Shown here piece after piece: positions 51,732 to 59,468 of a stretch of 64,000 bases of DNA (position 1 is the stretch's first letter; each line of letters begins with the position of its first letter). The stretch is from Sphingomonas sp. (GTDB lineage: Bacteria > Pseudomonadota > Alphaproteobacteria > Sphingomonadales > Sphingomonadaceae), in the NCBI RefSeq assembly GCF_004799495.1, contig NZ_SSMY01000001.1, forward strand, positions 124,001-188,000, read 5' to 3'. Made by a program: the position numbers and the translations under genes. The notes below the pieces were generated by a model that saw only the letters and a program-made list of their open reading frames with translations, did no database searches and was not told the DNA's origin.

Positions 51732-52526
51732 TCACGCCCCCGGATACCGCGTCAGCAGGTCGATCCCCGGCAAATACGGCTCGCCGCGAAAATTGGCGGC
51801 GTTGGCGAAACGCGCCTGGCAGGTCGAGATTCTCTTGTCGCAGCCCTCGATCAGCTCGACGAGCGCGCCGACCGGATCGAACCGCGGCGGCGCGCGGAGC
51901 GTCAGCGTCGCGCCATCCGACGCGGCGACCGCGCTCTCCAGCCCCGAATTGCCCCCGCCGATCCAGCGCAGCAGGCCGTTGCCGTAGGCGTTGGCGAGCG
52001 GCTCGTCGGCATCGACCGTCACCAGCGTATCGTCGCCCGCCACCACCCGCGCGAACCGCCGCCGCCCCGCCATCGCCACGCGGCAGCGCGCATCGCCGAG
52101 CTCGGCGCGGCATTCGGGCGAGGTCGCTTCGCACACCGGGCGGTCGAGCAGCGCGGCGATCCCGGCGAGCTCGGCGGTGAACGCGCCGTCGCGCAGCTCG
52201 ACCTGCCCGATCCGCCCCTCGCCCAGCTCGGCGATCACCGCTCCCGTGTCCCAATCGACCGCGCGCACCACGACGCGCGCGCCGTCCCAGCGGCCCGCGA
52301 GCAAGTCGGCCTCCGCAATCGCCGCGCCGCCGAGCGCTCCGCTCACGTCCATCGTATCGGCATCGAGATCGGCCGAGCGCCGGATCGCCGACGGCGTCAT
52401 TCCCGGCGCCGCGCGATAGGTGAAGCCGTCGATCGCGAGGTCGCGGTCATGGCTCGTCAGCCCGGCCGCGACCCCGTCGCGCCGCTCGATCCGCCACGTC
52501 AGCGCGAGGGTGGAGAGGGTGTCCAT
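51732..52526 (-). CDS. GTA DUF2163 hub protein (gene 13 type)
   Basis: 264 residues. TLALTWRIERRDGVAAGLTSHD at the N-terminus and the C-terminal FRGEPYLPGIDLLTRYP are the DUF2163 and phage BR0599-type signatures of RcGTA gene 13. Four Cys (CEATSPEC, GDARCRV, EGCDKRISTC) in the C-terminal half resemble the conserved Cys of the iron-binding hub. It lies at the junction of distal tail and megatron. A repeat follows upstream (52539-52670), separating it from the DUF2460 gene. Confidence 0.87.
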   Translation of the reverse strand: MDTLSTLALTWRIERRDGVAAGLTSHDRDLAIDGFTYRAAPGMTPSAIRRSADLDADTMDVSGALGGAAIAEADLLAGRWDGARVVVRAVDWDTGAVIAELGEGRIGQVELRDGAFTAELAGIAALLDRPVCEATSPECRAELGDARCRVAMAGRRRFARVVAGDDTLVTVDADEPLANAYGNGLLRWIGGGNSGLESAVAASDGATLTLRAPPRFDPVGALVELIEGCDKRISTCQARFANAANFRGEPYLPGIDLLTRYPGA

Positions 52527-52538
52527 GGAAGTCTCCTG

Positions 52539-52670
52539 ATCCTCCCCGTTTCACGGGGAGGTGGCAGCCGGAGGCTGACGGAGGGGGGGGGCCGCAAGCG
52601 ATGCCGTGGAGGCGAACCCCCTCCACTACCAGCTGCGCCGGCGGTCCCCCTCCCCGTCCCGGGGAGATTT
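52539..52670. repeat. Palindromic repeat R1 (atcctcccc type) between GTA genes 12 and 13
   Basis: The element begins ATCCTCCCCGTTTCACGGGG and ends in a partner arm ..CGTCCCGGGGAGATTTT; the ~70-base middle is also palindromic in part (GGAGGCGAACCCCCTCC). Its right end touches the DUF2460 stop codon at 52672. Confidence 0.85.
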
Positions 52671-52671
52671 T

Positions 52672-54909
52672 TTACGCCTCGCGCACCTCGACCAGCGGCA
52701 CGCTCGGCGCGGCGCCGGCGAGGAAGGTCGAGAGCGATACGCTGAGCTTGTCCTCGGCGAAGCGCACGGGAACGTCGTAGGTGAAGCTCGCGGTCACCGC
52801 CGCGCCGCTTGCGGGGGCGGTGTCGAGTTCAACCCAACCGCCCGCGGCGAGCGAAAACGCCGCGGTCGCAACGCCCGCGACCGCGACCGAAACGCTCCCC
52901 ACCACCGGGCGCGTGATGCGGCGGACGCTATCGCCATAGTGCCGCACCAGCGCGAACCGCGTCGCGACACCGTCGCCCGTCCCGATCGCTTCGTCGGTCC
53001 CGATCGAATCGAACGGATCGCGCAGCCGAAACCCGCGCGCCGGCCCCATTCGTGCGCGGAAGAAGCCGAGCAGCTCGGCGATGTCGGCTTCGGAGCGCAC
53101 CCCCGGCCCGACGTCGTAGTTCGTCCGCGCCGCTGCCCAGCTCGCGGTGCGCGCCTCGTACCCGCCCGCGCTCGTCGCGATCGCGGTCGAGAACCCCGGC
53201 GACACCTCGGCCTCACGGCCCAGCGCGAGCGGGAACAGCACGTCGTCGAACGCGTCCACCTCATCCTCCTGCGTTTCGAAATAGACCAAGCCATCGCGCA
53301 TCACTTGCGGCAGCGCCCAGATGAAGGTGCGCGCGGCAGCCGAGCCTTCCGCCGCCGCGACGATCCGCGCCCAGTCGCCGGGCACTGCGGCGAACCCCGC
53401 GAAATAATGCTGGTCGGCCAGCGCATAACCGAGCCGCGTCCCCGCCTCGGCGCGCGCGTCCGCCGACAGCCGCGTCGCGCCGCCCGTCACCCATTCGTAA
53501 TCCTCGAGCTGGAGCACGTCGAAGGCCCCCGCCCAGCCGAGCGGCAGGTTCATCCGCCGCACCTCGGGTGCTTGGGGGTCGAGCACCCCGGGGAGGTACG
53601 CGAGCATATGGCTGATCCGGCACCCGCTCGCGGCGACTAAAGCCGCGGTCGAGGCCGCCAGGCTCGCGCCCGCCGCGTCGAGCGTCGCTTTCTGTGCGGA
53701 GCTCAAGCTCCCGCGCACGCTCGGCACCGCGACGGGCGCGAAACTGGCGACGGCGGCGGCATCGTAGATATACGGTTGCCCGTCGCTATCGATCCACCAC
53801 CACGGTTCGCCGACCTGAAAGCGCTTAACCAGATCGGCACCTTCGGCAATCGTCATGAACGCTGCCGCGACCTGGTGAAGATACTCCATCGCGCCATCAT
53901 GCGCCGGCGACAGCAGCGTCGAGGGCGGGTCGTACCCGGTTTCAGCGGGCGACCCACCTGAGGCGCGCTGTTTCCAGTCGCCCCAGCAATGCTGGTCGAG
54001 CAATTCGTAGCTCAGCGACCAGATCAGATCGTAACCCAGCACCTTAGCGCGCTCGGCGAAATCGGCGTGCCACGCGGCGGCGGCGACGTTGATCGCCCCA
54101 CCCGCGAGGCTCGCGTAGAACCCGCCCGAATTGGCCTCGAGCCGAAAGTAATGGCTCATGCCGACATAGTGGTTGATCGCGCCGCGATAGCCGAGCTGGA
54201 GCGCGTTGCGCAGCACCCGCGCGGGCGTCAGATTGTAGCAATCGTCATACGCCGTCGCGATGCACAGGTCGTGCTCGGGCACCACGACGTCGCCGATCGC
54301 GAGCACCGACCCCGAGTCGTCGCACGTCATCCCGCTCAGCTCGACCCAGCCCTCCGCCGGCGCGTCGAGATCCCCGGCGCTCCCGGTGTACCCCGGCGCG
54401 GTGAGCGACACGAACAGCCGGTCCACATCCCCAGCCCACACCGGATCGGCCTCGTCCGGCAACACGAACCCGCCGTCGAGCGCGGCGAAGTCGAGCGCGA
54501 CCGCCGCATCCTCCGGATCGCCGCTCGCATAATTCCACAGCCGCACGTACCAGGTGCGCGGGGTTCCGACCGCGTCGCGCCCCTCGATCGTCAGCGTCGG
54601 GCCGTTGACCGCGTCGAGCGGCGTCACCCCCGACGAGCGCCAGCGGAAACTCAGCCGGCACGCCCGGAAATCGCGCGCGGTGGCGTAGCGCAGCAGCGGA
54701 TGGTCGTAGCTGTCCTCGGCGTGCCAGATCAGCCCGGCGAGGTCGTCGCTGCGATAGAACACCGCATCGACGCGCACCGCATCGGGCGCGGGCGTGGTCA
54801 CCGCCGCCATCATCGGCCGCGGGAAATCGACCGTCCAATAGACCGGGTCGAAGCGCGAGATCACGCCTTCGGTCTGCACCGTGCGTGTCGTGGCGAGCCA
54901 ATAGGGCAT
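52672..54909 (-). CDS. GTA distal-tail protein: DUF2460 with large N-terminal hydrolase-like region
   Basis: 745 residues from ATG 54909, which follows GGAGATACAC. About residues 545-745 are DUF2460 (TASWAAARTNYDVGPGVRSE, FRARMGPARGFRLRDPFD), the whole of R. capsulatus gene 12 (about 210 residues). The first ~540 residues are extra: a beta-sandwich part, then YRGAINHYVGMSHYF, YDLIWSLSYELLDQHCWG, LQLEDYEWV and FETQEDEVDAF, a pattern of a glycoside-hydrolase-like TIM barrel. In R. capsulatus the TIM-like domain is part of gene 15, which lacks it here. The domain may act on recipient surface glycans. The fold call is by eye. Confidence 0.78.
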   Translation of the reverse strand: MPYWLATTRTVQTEGVISRFDPVYWTVDFPRPMMAAVTTPAPDAVRVDAVFYRSDDLAGLIWHAEDSYDHPLLRYATARDFRACRLSFRWRSSGVTPLDAVNGPTLTIEGRDAVGTPRTWYVRLWNYASGDPEDAAVALDFAALDGGFVLPDEADPVWAGDVDRLFVSLTAPGYTGSAGDLDAPAEGWVELSGMTCDDSGSVLAIGDVVVPEHDLCIATAYDDCYNLTPARVLRNALQLGYRGAINHYVGMSHYFRLEANSGGFYASLAGGAINVAAAAWHADFAERAKVLGYDLIWSLSYELLDQHCWGDWKQRASGGSPAETGYDPPSTLLSPAHDGAMEYLHQVAAAFMTIAEGADLVKRFQVGEPWWWIDSDGQPYIYDAAAVASFAPVAVPSVRGSLSSAQKATLDAAGASLAASTAALVAASGCRISHMLAYLPGVLDPQAPEVRRMNLPLGWAGAFDVLQLEDYEWVTGGATRLSADARAEAGTRLGYALADQHYFAGFAAVPGDWARIVAAAEGSAAARTFIWALPQVMRDGLVYFETQEDEVDAFDDVLFPLALGREAEVSPGFSTAIATSAGGYEARTASWAAARTNYDVGPGVRSEADIAELLGFFRARMGPARGFRLRDPFDSIGTDEAIGTGDGVATRFALVRHYGDSVRRITRPVVGSVSVAVAGVATAAFSLAAGGWVELDTAPASGAAVTASFTYDVPVRFAEDKLSVSLSTFLAGAAPSVPLVEVREA

Positions 54910-54920
54910 GTGTATCTCCA

Positions 54921-55050
54921 AAATCCTCCCCATTCACGGGGAGGGGACCGCCGCCGAAGGCGGGGGTGGAGGGGCGGGCCTCAAGCGACCGACTCGCGGC
55001 CCACCCCCTCCGGCGCTTCGCGCCACCTCCCCCGTGAACGGGGAGGATTT
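54921..55050. repeat. Palindromic repeat R2 (atcctcccc type) between GTA genes 11 and 12
   Basis: AAATCCTCCCCATTCACGGG at the left and its near reverse complement ending CGGGGAGGATTT at the right bound 130 bases. The final TT forms part of the tape measure stop codon (TAA at 55049-55051 on the reverse strand). Confidence 0.88.
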
Positions 55051-55627
55051 ATGATGCCTCCAGCGCCGCCTTGACCGCGCGCGCCACTTGGCGGCTTGAG
55101 CGCGCGAGCGTTTCGGGGGCCGCCCCCGCCGCGGCGTTGACGGTGATCGCGACGCGCACCTCGCGCGCGCTACCGCCACCGGACGGCTCGACTCGCCCGC
55201 TCGCGGTTGGCACGAACAACTCGGGCCCGCGCTCGCCGACCCAATAGGGCCGCCCCGGCGACACCGGCCCGCCGGTCGCGCGGCCGGGCGACCCGAACAG
55301 CCCCAGCACCAGCGACAGCAGCCCGCCCCCGCCGGCGCCACCGCCGCTCCCGCCGCCACCCGATCCGTCGCCGCCGCCCATCGCATCATGCACTACGGCG
55401 GCGGCGATCGAGTTGAGCACCGACAGGATCGTCTTCTTCAAATCCTCGAACCCGAACTTGCCGGTGCGCACCGCCTTGAGCAGCGCGCCCTCGATCGCCC
55501 GCCCCGCACGGTCGGCGCCCGCGGCCAGCGGCCCGTCGAGCTCGCCGCGCATCGCCGCGACGTCGCGCGCGAACCCCGCGGTGTCGGCGCGCACGCCGAT
55601 CACCAGCCGCTCGATTTCCTCATCCAT
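55049..55627 (-). CDS. GTA tape measure protein (gene 11 type)
   Basis: 192 residues, short as in RcGTA (about 220), where tails are short. The helical start EIERLVIGVRADTAGFARDV is followed by a Gly/Ser-rich middle (GGGDGSGGGGSGGGAGGGG) and the tape-measure ending PVSPGRPYWVGERGPELFVP. It overlaps the chaperone gene by eight bases. The stop codon is partly made of repeat R2. Confidence 0.85.
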   Translation of the reverse strand: MDEEIERLVIGVRADTAGFARDVAAMRGELDGPLAAGADRAGRAIEGALLKAVRTGKFGFEDLKKTILSVLNSIAAAVVHDAMGGGDGSGGGGSGGGAGGGGLLSLVLGLFGSPGRATGGPVSPGRPYWVGERGPELFVPTASGRVEPSGGGSAREVRVAITVNAAAGAAPETLARSSRQVARAVKAALEAS

Positions 55628-55796
55628 CGGGAAAAGCCTCCATCAATGCTGCGAGATCGACCGGCGCGGGTTGCTCGCCCGCGACCGCGGCGACGAGCGC
55701 GCCGAGCTCCGCCGGCGTCGCCGCCCAGAAGATGTCGGGCGCCCAGCCGAATAATATCCCCGCGTGTCCGGCGAGGCGGGCTGCGTTGCTTACAAA
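55620..55796 (-). CDS. GTA tail assembly chaperone (gene 10.1 type), start unclear
   Basis: The family-like part is NAARLAGHAGILFGWAPDIF, then WAATPAELGALVAAVAGEQP, ending LAALMEAFPDG, matching the small DUF2376-type protein of RcGTA. The frame has no ATG, GTG or TTG just before it; repeat R3 begins directly upstream. The nearest in-frame ATG is 55979, inside the previous gene, which would make a 119-residue product that translates the whole repeat. Either the repeat is translated or the gene uses a non-standard start, or it is silenced. Confidence 0.65.
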   Translation of the reverse strand, partial: FVSNAARLAGHAGILFGWAPDIFWAATPAELGALVAAVAGEQPAPVDLAALMEAFPDG

Positions 55797-55928
55797 ATCC
55801 TCCCCGGGACGGGGAGGGGAACCGCCGGCGCAGCCGGTGGTGGAGGGGCCAGGCCGCAAGCGATGATCGGGAGGAGACGCCCCTCCACCGGCTTCGCCGG
55901 TCCCCCTCCCCGCAAGCGGGGAGGATTT
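55795..55928. repeat. Palindromic repeat R3 (atcctcccc type) between GTA genes 10 and 10.1
   Basis: AAATCCTCCCCGGGACGGGG on the left, CGCAAGCGGGGAGGATTT on the right, 134 bases, with the inner CCGGTGGTGGAGGGG / CCCCTCCACCGG pair. Its right end forms part of the stop of the upstream gene (TAA at 55927-55929), and its left end removes the normal start of the next gene. Confidence 0.88.
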
Positions 55929-56235
55929 AGCGCCCACCCAGAATCTGCCCGAGCAGCACCCGCAAAGCGGGCATCGCATTCGCCAGTCCCCCCGCCGCGA
56001 CCCCCTCGCCGAACGCCTCGCGGGTCAGCCCTTCGGGGCGCACCGCCAGGCAATGCCAGAACAGCGCGACCAGCTCGCCGATCCCCAGCGCGCCGTCCGC
56101 CGCGCGCTCGACCAGCGCGAACAGCGGCCCCAGTTCCTGCTCCGCCGCGACCAGCGCCGCGAAGCTCGGCCGCAGCACCAGGTCGGTGCCGCCGACGCGA
56201 ATGCTCGCCTCGCCGCGCGCGGGGTTAGCGCTCAT
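55927..56235 (-). CDS. GTA TAC-family tail protein (gene 10 type)
   Basis: 102 residues from ATG 56235. GEASIRVGGTDLVLRPSFAA, LVAAEQELGPLFALVERAAD and LVALFWHCLAVRPEGLTREA match the GTA_TAC (tail assembly chaperone) family. It probably works with gene 10.1 in loading the tape measure. It overlaps the major tail gene by four bases (ATGA), so expression is coupled. Its stop is completed by repeat R3. Confidence 0.83.
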   Translation of the reverse strand: MSANPARGEASIRVGGTDLVLRPSFAALVAAEQELGPLFALVERAADGALGIGELVALFWHCLAVRPEGLTREAFGEGVAAGGLANAMPALRVLLGQILGGR

Positions 56236-56639
56236 GCGGAGACCACCGCGCCCGAGCTCTCGAGGCTCAGCGTGTAACTGCGCTCGCCGTTGAAATCCCC
56301 GGCATAGTCGAGCCGCGTGACGAGGAACTTGCCGGTCATCGTATCCCCGCTTTCGAAGCTCAGCCGGTAATCGTCGATTGTCCCGGACAGCGCATTGCCC
56401 TTGATCCGCGTCTCCGCCGCCGACCCGGTGAACACGCCGGCGCCCGACACGCTGACCGAGCGCACCCCCGCCCCCGACAGCAATTCGCGCCACCCGCCCG
56501 AATCCTTGGAGGTGATCGCGACGAGCTCACCGTTGATACTGAGCTGCGTCGTGCGCAGCCCCGCGACGGTCGCGTAGACGACGGGCGACGCGCCGTTGCC
56601 GACCTTCAACAGAAAGGCCGATCCTTTTTCCGCTGGCAT
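56232..56639 (-). CDS. GTA major tail protein (TP901-1 type, gene 9)
   Basis: 135 residues. The tail tube fold shows as GSAFLLKVGNGASPVVYATV, LRTTQLSINGELVAITSKDS, GWRELLSGAGVRSVSVSGAG and YRLSFESGDTMTGKFLVTRL, the TP901-1-type order used by RcGTA gene 9. Hexameric rings of it form the short tail tube. A different repeat (56657-56804) separates it from the tail-terminator gene upstream. Confidence 0.9.
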   Translation of the reverse strand: MPAEKGSAFLLKVGNGASPVVYATVAGLRTTQLSINGELVAITSKDSGGWRELLSGAGVRSVSVSGAGVFTGSAAETRIKGNALSGTIDDYRLSFESGDTMTGKFLVTRLDYAGDFNGERSYTLSLESSGAVVSA

Positions 56640-56656
56640 GAAGAGTCCTTTCGCAA

Positions 56657-56804
56657 AATCCCTCTCCCCCTGTGGGAGAGGGAGGGAGGCGCGCAGCGCC
56701 GGAAGGGTGAGGGGGAGTCGGTGTGGGAGCGGACTATGTCCCCCTCACCCTTCCCACTCGCTATGCGAGCGGGCCCCTTCCCTCTCCCACAAGGGGAGAG
56801 GGAG
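56657..56804. repeat. Palindromic repeat R4 (ccctctccc type) between GTA genes 8 and 9
   Basis: ATCCCTCTCCCCCTGTGGGAG at the left and its counterpart ..CTCTCCCACAAGGGGAGAGGGA on the right, with an inner GGGTGAGGGGGA / TCCCCCTCACCC pair. It is a second sequence family of the same design. The right end is directly next to the stop codon of the DUF3168 gene. Confidence 0.85.
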
Positions 56805-57194
56805 CTACGCCGCTATCATCCGCACTTGATACTCGACCGTCGCGGCCCATTCGCCGGGCCGCTCGCCGATCACGCGGGCGCGGACGAACACGATGCTCGC
56901 GATGCGCCAGCCGTCCAGGTCGCGCGCCACGCCCTCCACCGCGCTGCCCACCCCCGCCGCCAGCACATGCGTGCGCGCCGGGCGGTCGGCGCGGTCGCGC
57001 ACGGTCAGCACCAGCCGCACCTCGCGCCCCGCCTTGTCCTTGGTGCTCCAGTCGGCGGCGATCAGCGGGCCGAGCTCGACCCACGGCGCGGTCGCCTTGA
57101 CCGCCGGCCCGTCGAACACGTCGTTGACGCTGTCGCCCAGCCCCGCGCCGACCGCCGCGAGCACCGCGCCCGCCAGCGCCTCTTCCGCGCTCAT
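56805..57194 (-). CDS. GTA tail terminator (DUF3168, gene 8 type)
   Basis: 129 residues. EALAGAVLAAVGAGLGDSVN, APWVELGPLIAADWSTKDKA, GREVRLVLTVRD and a C-terminal ..ARVIGERPGEWAATVEYQVR fit DUF3168, the tail-completion protein that closes the tube at the head end. It overlaps the 64-residue gene by four bases. Confidence 0.88.
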   Translation of the reverse strand: MSAEEALAGAVLAAVGAGLGDSVNDVFDGPAVKATAPWVELGPLIAADWSTKDKAGREVRLVLTVRDRADRPARTHVLAAGVGSAVEGVARDLDGWRIASIVFVRARVIGERPGEWAATVEYQVRMIAA

Positions 57195-57385
57195 TTGAGC
57201 AAACTCCCGATCCAGATCAGCCGGGCATCGTCGAGCACGCCGTGCCCGACGATCGCGATGGTGTCGCCCTCGATCGCGACGCCCAGATCGGGCAGCTCGG
57301 CCGCCAGCTGCGCCGCGACGCGCGTCAGCGTGCGTTGCTCGGCGCGCTCGGCGATCTCGAGCGCGCGCGCCTCGAGCCCAGTCAT
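57191..57385 (-). CDS. Small GTA protein in the gene 7 position (64 aa)
   Basis: From ATG 57385 (inside the connector stop, four-base overlap) the product MTGLEARALEIAERAEQRTL has an N-terminal helix and a strand pair VAIEGDTIAIVGHGVLDDAR. In RcGTA this position holds the head-tail stopper (about 110 residues). The protein may be a reduced form; I cannot prove the link. The four-base overlap with the tail-terminator gene keeps it in the cluster. Confidence 0.65.
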   Translation of the reverse strand: MTGLEARALEIAERAEQRTLTRVAAQLAAELPDLGVAIEGDTIAIVGHGVLDDARLIWIGSLLK

Positions 57386-57945
57386 GTCCGCACCGCGCGC
57401 GTCAGCCGCGTGGCGCGGAACGGTCGCCACAGCGCGGTGACCGCAGCGGGCGGCGGCTCGGCCGCGTCGCGCTGGTCGTACAAATGCGCGGCGAGCAGCA
57501 CGATCCCCTGCCGCACCGGCGCGGGGATGAGCGCCCAGGTGCCGATCCAGCCGGCCTGGTAACTCACCTCGACCACGCCGGAACCCGCCGGCACCCGGAT
57601 CCAGCCGTTCGCCTCGGCGTCGAGATCGATCGCATATGCATCGACCGCGAGCGGCGTCACCGTATCCCCCTCGACCGCCGACACCGCGGTGATCGCCATC
57701 ACCGGCGCGGCGCCGAGCGTTTGCCAGCAGCGCGCGGCGGGCAGCCGTTCGGCCACCGGCCGCACGATCAGCACGCGCCCGAGGAAGCGTTCGGCGAGCC
57801 CCAGCGCGGCTTCGGCGAACGCGGCGATCAGATCGTCGTCGTCAGCCAGCGCCACGCGCAGCGCCGCCTTGACCTCGGCCACCGCCGCGACGCGGTCCGC
57901 CGTCCCGAGCGACATCTCGCCCGGGCCGTTGGTGATGAATGTCAT
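57382..57945 (-). CDS. GTA head-tail connector (gp6-like, gene 6 type)
   Basis: 187 residues. AAVAEVKAALRVALADDDDL, AALGLAERFLGRVL and a C-terminal QGIVLLAAHLYDQRDAAEPP follow the phage gp6-like adaptor pattern that binds below the portal. It is preceded by repeat R5 and overlaps the small gene by four bases. It begins a compact block of connector, small gene and tail terminator. Confidence 0.85.
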   Translation of the reverse strand: MTFITNGPGEMSLGTADRVAAVAEVKAALRVALADDDDLIAAFAEAALGLAERFLGRVLIVRPVAERLPAARCWQTLGAAPVMAITAVSAVEGDTVTPLAVDAYAIDLDAEANGWIRVPAGSGVVEVSYQAGWIGTWALIPAPVRQGIVLLAAHLYDQRDAAEPPPAAVTALWRPFRATRLTRAVRT

Positions 57946-57960
57946 GGGTGTTTCCTTTTC

Positions 57961-58099
57961 AATCCTTCCCGCTGGCGGGGAGGGGGACCGGCGAAGCCGG
58001 TGGAGGGGGTTCGCCCCACGCGATTCGATTGTGGCCCGCCCCCTCCGTCAGCCCCGGAACAAGTCCGGGCCTGCCACCTCCCCGTTCCGGGGAGGATTT
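57961..58099. repeat. Palindromic repeat R5 (atcctcccc type) between spike gene and connector
   Basis: AATCCTTCCCGCTGGCGGGG at the left and ..CGTTCCGGGGAGGATTT at the right, 139 bases. Its last T is the first base of the spike gene stop (TGA 58099-58101 on the reverse strand). Confidence 0.87.
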
Positions 58100-59043
58100 C
58101 AGACTCGCTCCGCCCGGGTCAGCCACGGGCGGATGAGGTTAGCCGGCACGCTCGCCAGCCCGCCGCTGACCGTCGCGGCGACATCCTGCGTGCTGCCGTC
58201 ATCGAAGCTGAACCGCACCGTGATCGCGCCGTCTGGTATCCCCTTCGCGCCCCAATCGAGCGTCAGCACGTCCGCCGCGCGCGCACCCGCGCTCGCGCCG
58301 CTTCGCACGCGCGAGGTCGGCACGGCACCCGCTTCGAACTGCACCTCGCTCACCGTCAGCCCGCTCACGCCGTCGCCGGCGTAGCTCGGCATCGGCACCC
58401 CGCCCGCGTTCGACACGAAATAGCGTTCGGCCGCGGTCGCGACGCTCGCATTGGGCACCGCCGAGAGCCAGCACAGCCAGCCGCCCGGCGCCGCGGCGCA
58501 CCCCGCGCTCCCGTTGGCGACTTGCGGCACCGTGCCGCTCGCCAGGTCGAACGTCGCCGAGGGTTGCGCGGCGAACCCCATCGTCCCCAGCGTCATCCCG
58601 AACCAGCGCCTCGCCGATCCGGGCAGCTCGGCGGCGATCGCGCTCATCGTGACGGGCACGCCGCTCGTCAGCACGCGATTGCCGCTGGGCAATTGCATGC
58701 GATGGACCGCGGATGCGGTGTTTTCGGTCAGCGTCGTCGCGGCCGGAGTGACGTTCGACGCGGTCCAGCTCGGCTGCGTCCAGTCCTGGCTGGCGAGCGC
58801 GGCGTTGGTCGCCGCCGGCTCGATCAGCAGACCTTTGAGCGCGTGGCTCAGCGGATCGTAATCGAACCGCGCGACGTCGGCGCTCTCGCTCACCAGCGCG
58901 CCCGACGCATCGCACCGCGTACCAGCGGAGGCACGGGTCAGGCTTGCCCCCGGCGGCAGCGCGCCGCCGGTGAAGTCGAACACCGGGGGCACCTTGCCGC
59001 GCCGGTTGAGCCGAAACCCGGCGCCGAACCCCAGCGCGTTCAT
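58099..59043 (-). CDS. GTA head-spike-like protein (314 aa)
   Basis: From ATG 59043, whose A forms part of the upstream TGA (TGATG). MNALGFGAGFRLNRRGKVPP, then FDFTGGALPPGASLTRASAG and LKGLLIEPAATNAALASQDW are seen in phage head-spike and fibre proteins with a carbohydrate-binding fold; the remainder is beta-rich and Gly/Ser/Ala-rich. With the small spike-base protein before it, it likely forms the capsid spike that binds host capsule in RcGTA, where the spike genes lie elsewhere in the genome. Here they are part of the main cluster. Confidence 0.7.
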   Translation of the reverse strand: MNALGFGAGFRLNRRGKVPPVFDFTGGALPPGASLTRASAGTRCDASGALVSESADVARFDYDPLSHALKGLLIEPAATNAALASQDWTQPSWTASNVTPAATTLTENTASAVHRMQLPSGNRVLTSGVPVTMSAIAAELPGSARRWFGMTLGTMGFAAQPSATFDLASGTVPQVANGSAGCAAAPGGWLCWLSAVPNASVATAAERYFVSNAGGVPMPSYAGDGVSGLTVSEVQFEAGAVPTSRVRSGASAGARAADVLTLDWGAKGIPDGAITVRFSFDDGSTQDVAATVSGGLASVPANLIRPWLTRAERV

Positions 59044-59309
59044 CAGTACAGCGCCAGCAGATCGGCCGCGGTCGTCCCCGTCGCGCGGATGTACTGCGCG
59101 CGGAACGGCAGGATCGCGCCGGCGGCGACGTTCTTCCACAGCTGATCCGCGGTGCCGTCGACCCCGCGCATCGTGATCGCGCCGCCGGTCCCGACGTACA
59201 GCGCCTTGGGGATGTCGGTGAGGGGGTTGGTGTCGTGCGGAGTGACCGCGAGCGCGCGGCGCGCGGGGGCCGAGACGGCGTCGGTCGAGGATTGGAAGGG
59301 GTCGGACAT
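59043..59309 (-). CDS. GTA spike base protein (Rcc01079 type)
   Basis: 88 residues from ATG 59309. DTNPLTDIPKALYVGTGGAI, TMRGVDGTADQLWKNVAAGA and LPFRAQYIRATGTTAADLLA match the short spike-base protein known from R. capsulatus Rcc01079, which plugs into the capsid and holds the fibre. Its stop overlaps the spike gene start, so both are made together. Repeat R6 separates it from the capsid gene. Confidence 0.82.
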   Translation of the reverse strand: MSDPFQSSTDAVSAPARRALAVTPHDTNPLTDIPKALYVGTGGAITMRGVDGTADQLWKNVAAGAILPFRAQYIRATGTTAADLLALY

Positions 59310-59324
59310 GTGATGCTCCTGAAG

Positions 59325-59462
59325 AAATCCTCCCCGTTCACGGGGAGGGGAACCGCTGCCGAAGGCAGTGGTGGAGGGGGCGGGCCGCAAGTAATCCGCT
59401 CGCCGCCCGCCCCCTCCGTCAGCGCTCCCGCGCTGCCACCTCCCCGTGAACGGGGAGGATTT
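59325..59462. repeat. Palindromic repeat R6 (atcctcccc type) between capsid and spike base
   Basis: AAATCCTCCCCGTTCACGGG at the left and its exact counterpart CCCGTGAACGGGGAGGATTT on the right, 138 bases, with the inner CCGCTGCCGAAGGCAGTGG hairpin. The right end lies six bases from the capsid stop. Confidence 0.9.
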
Positions 59463-59468
59463 ACGCGC

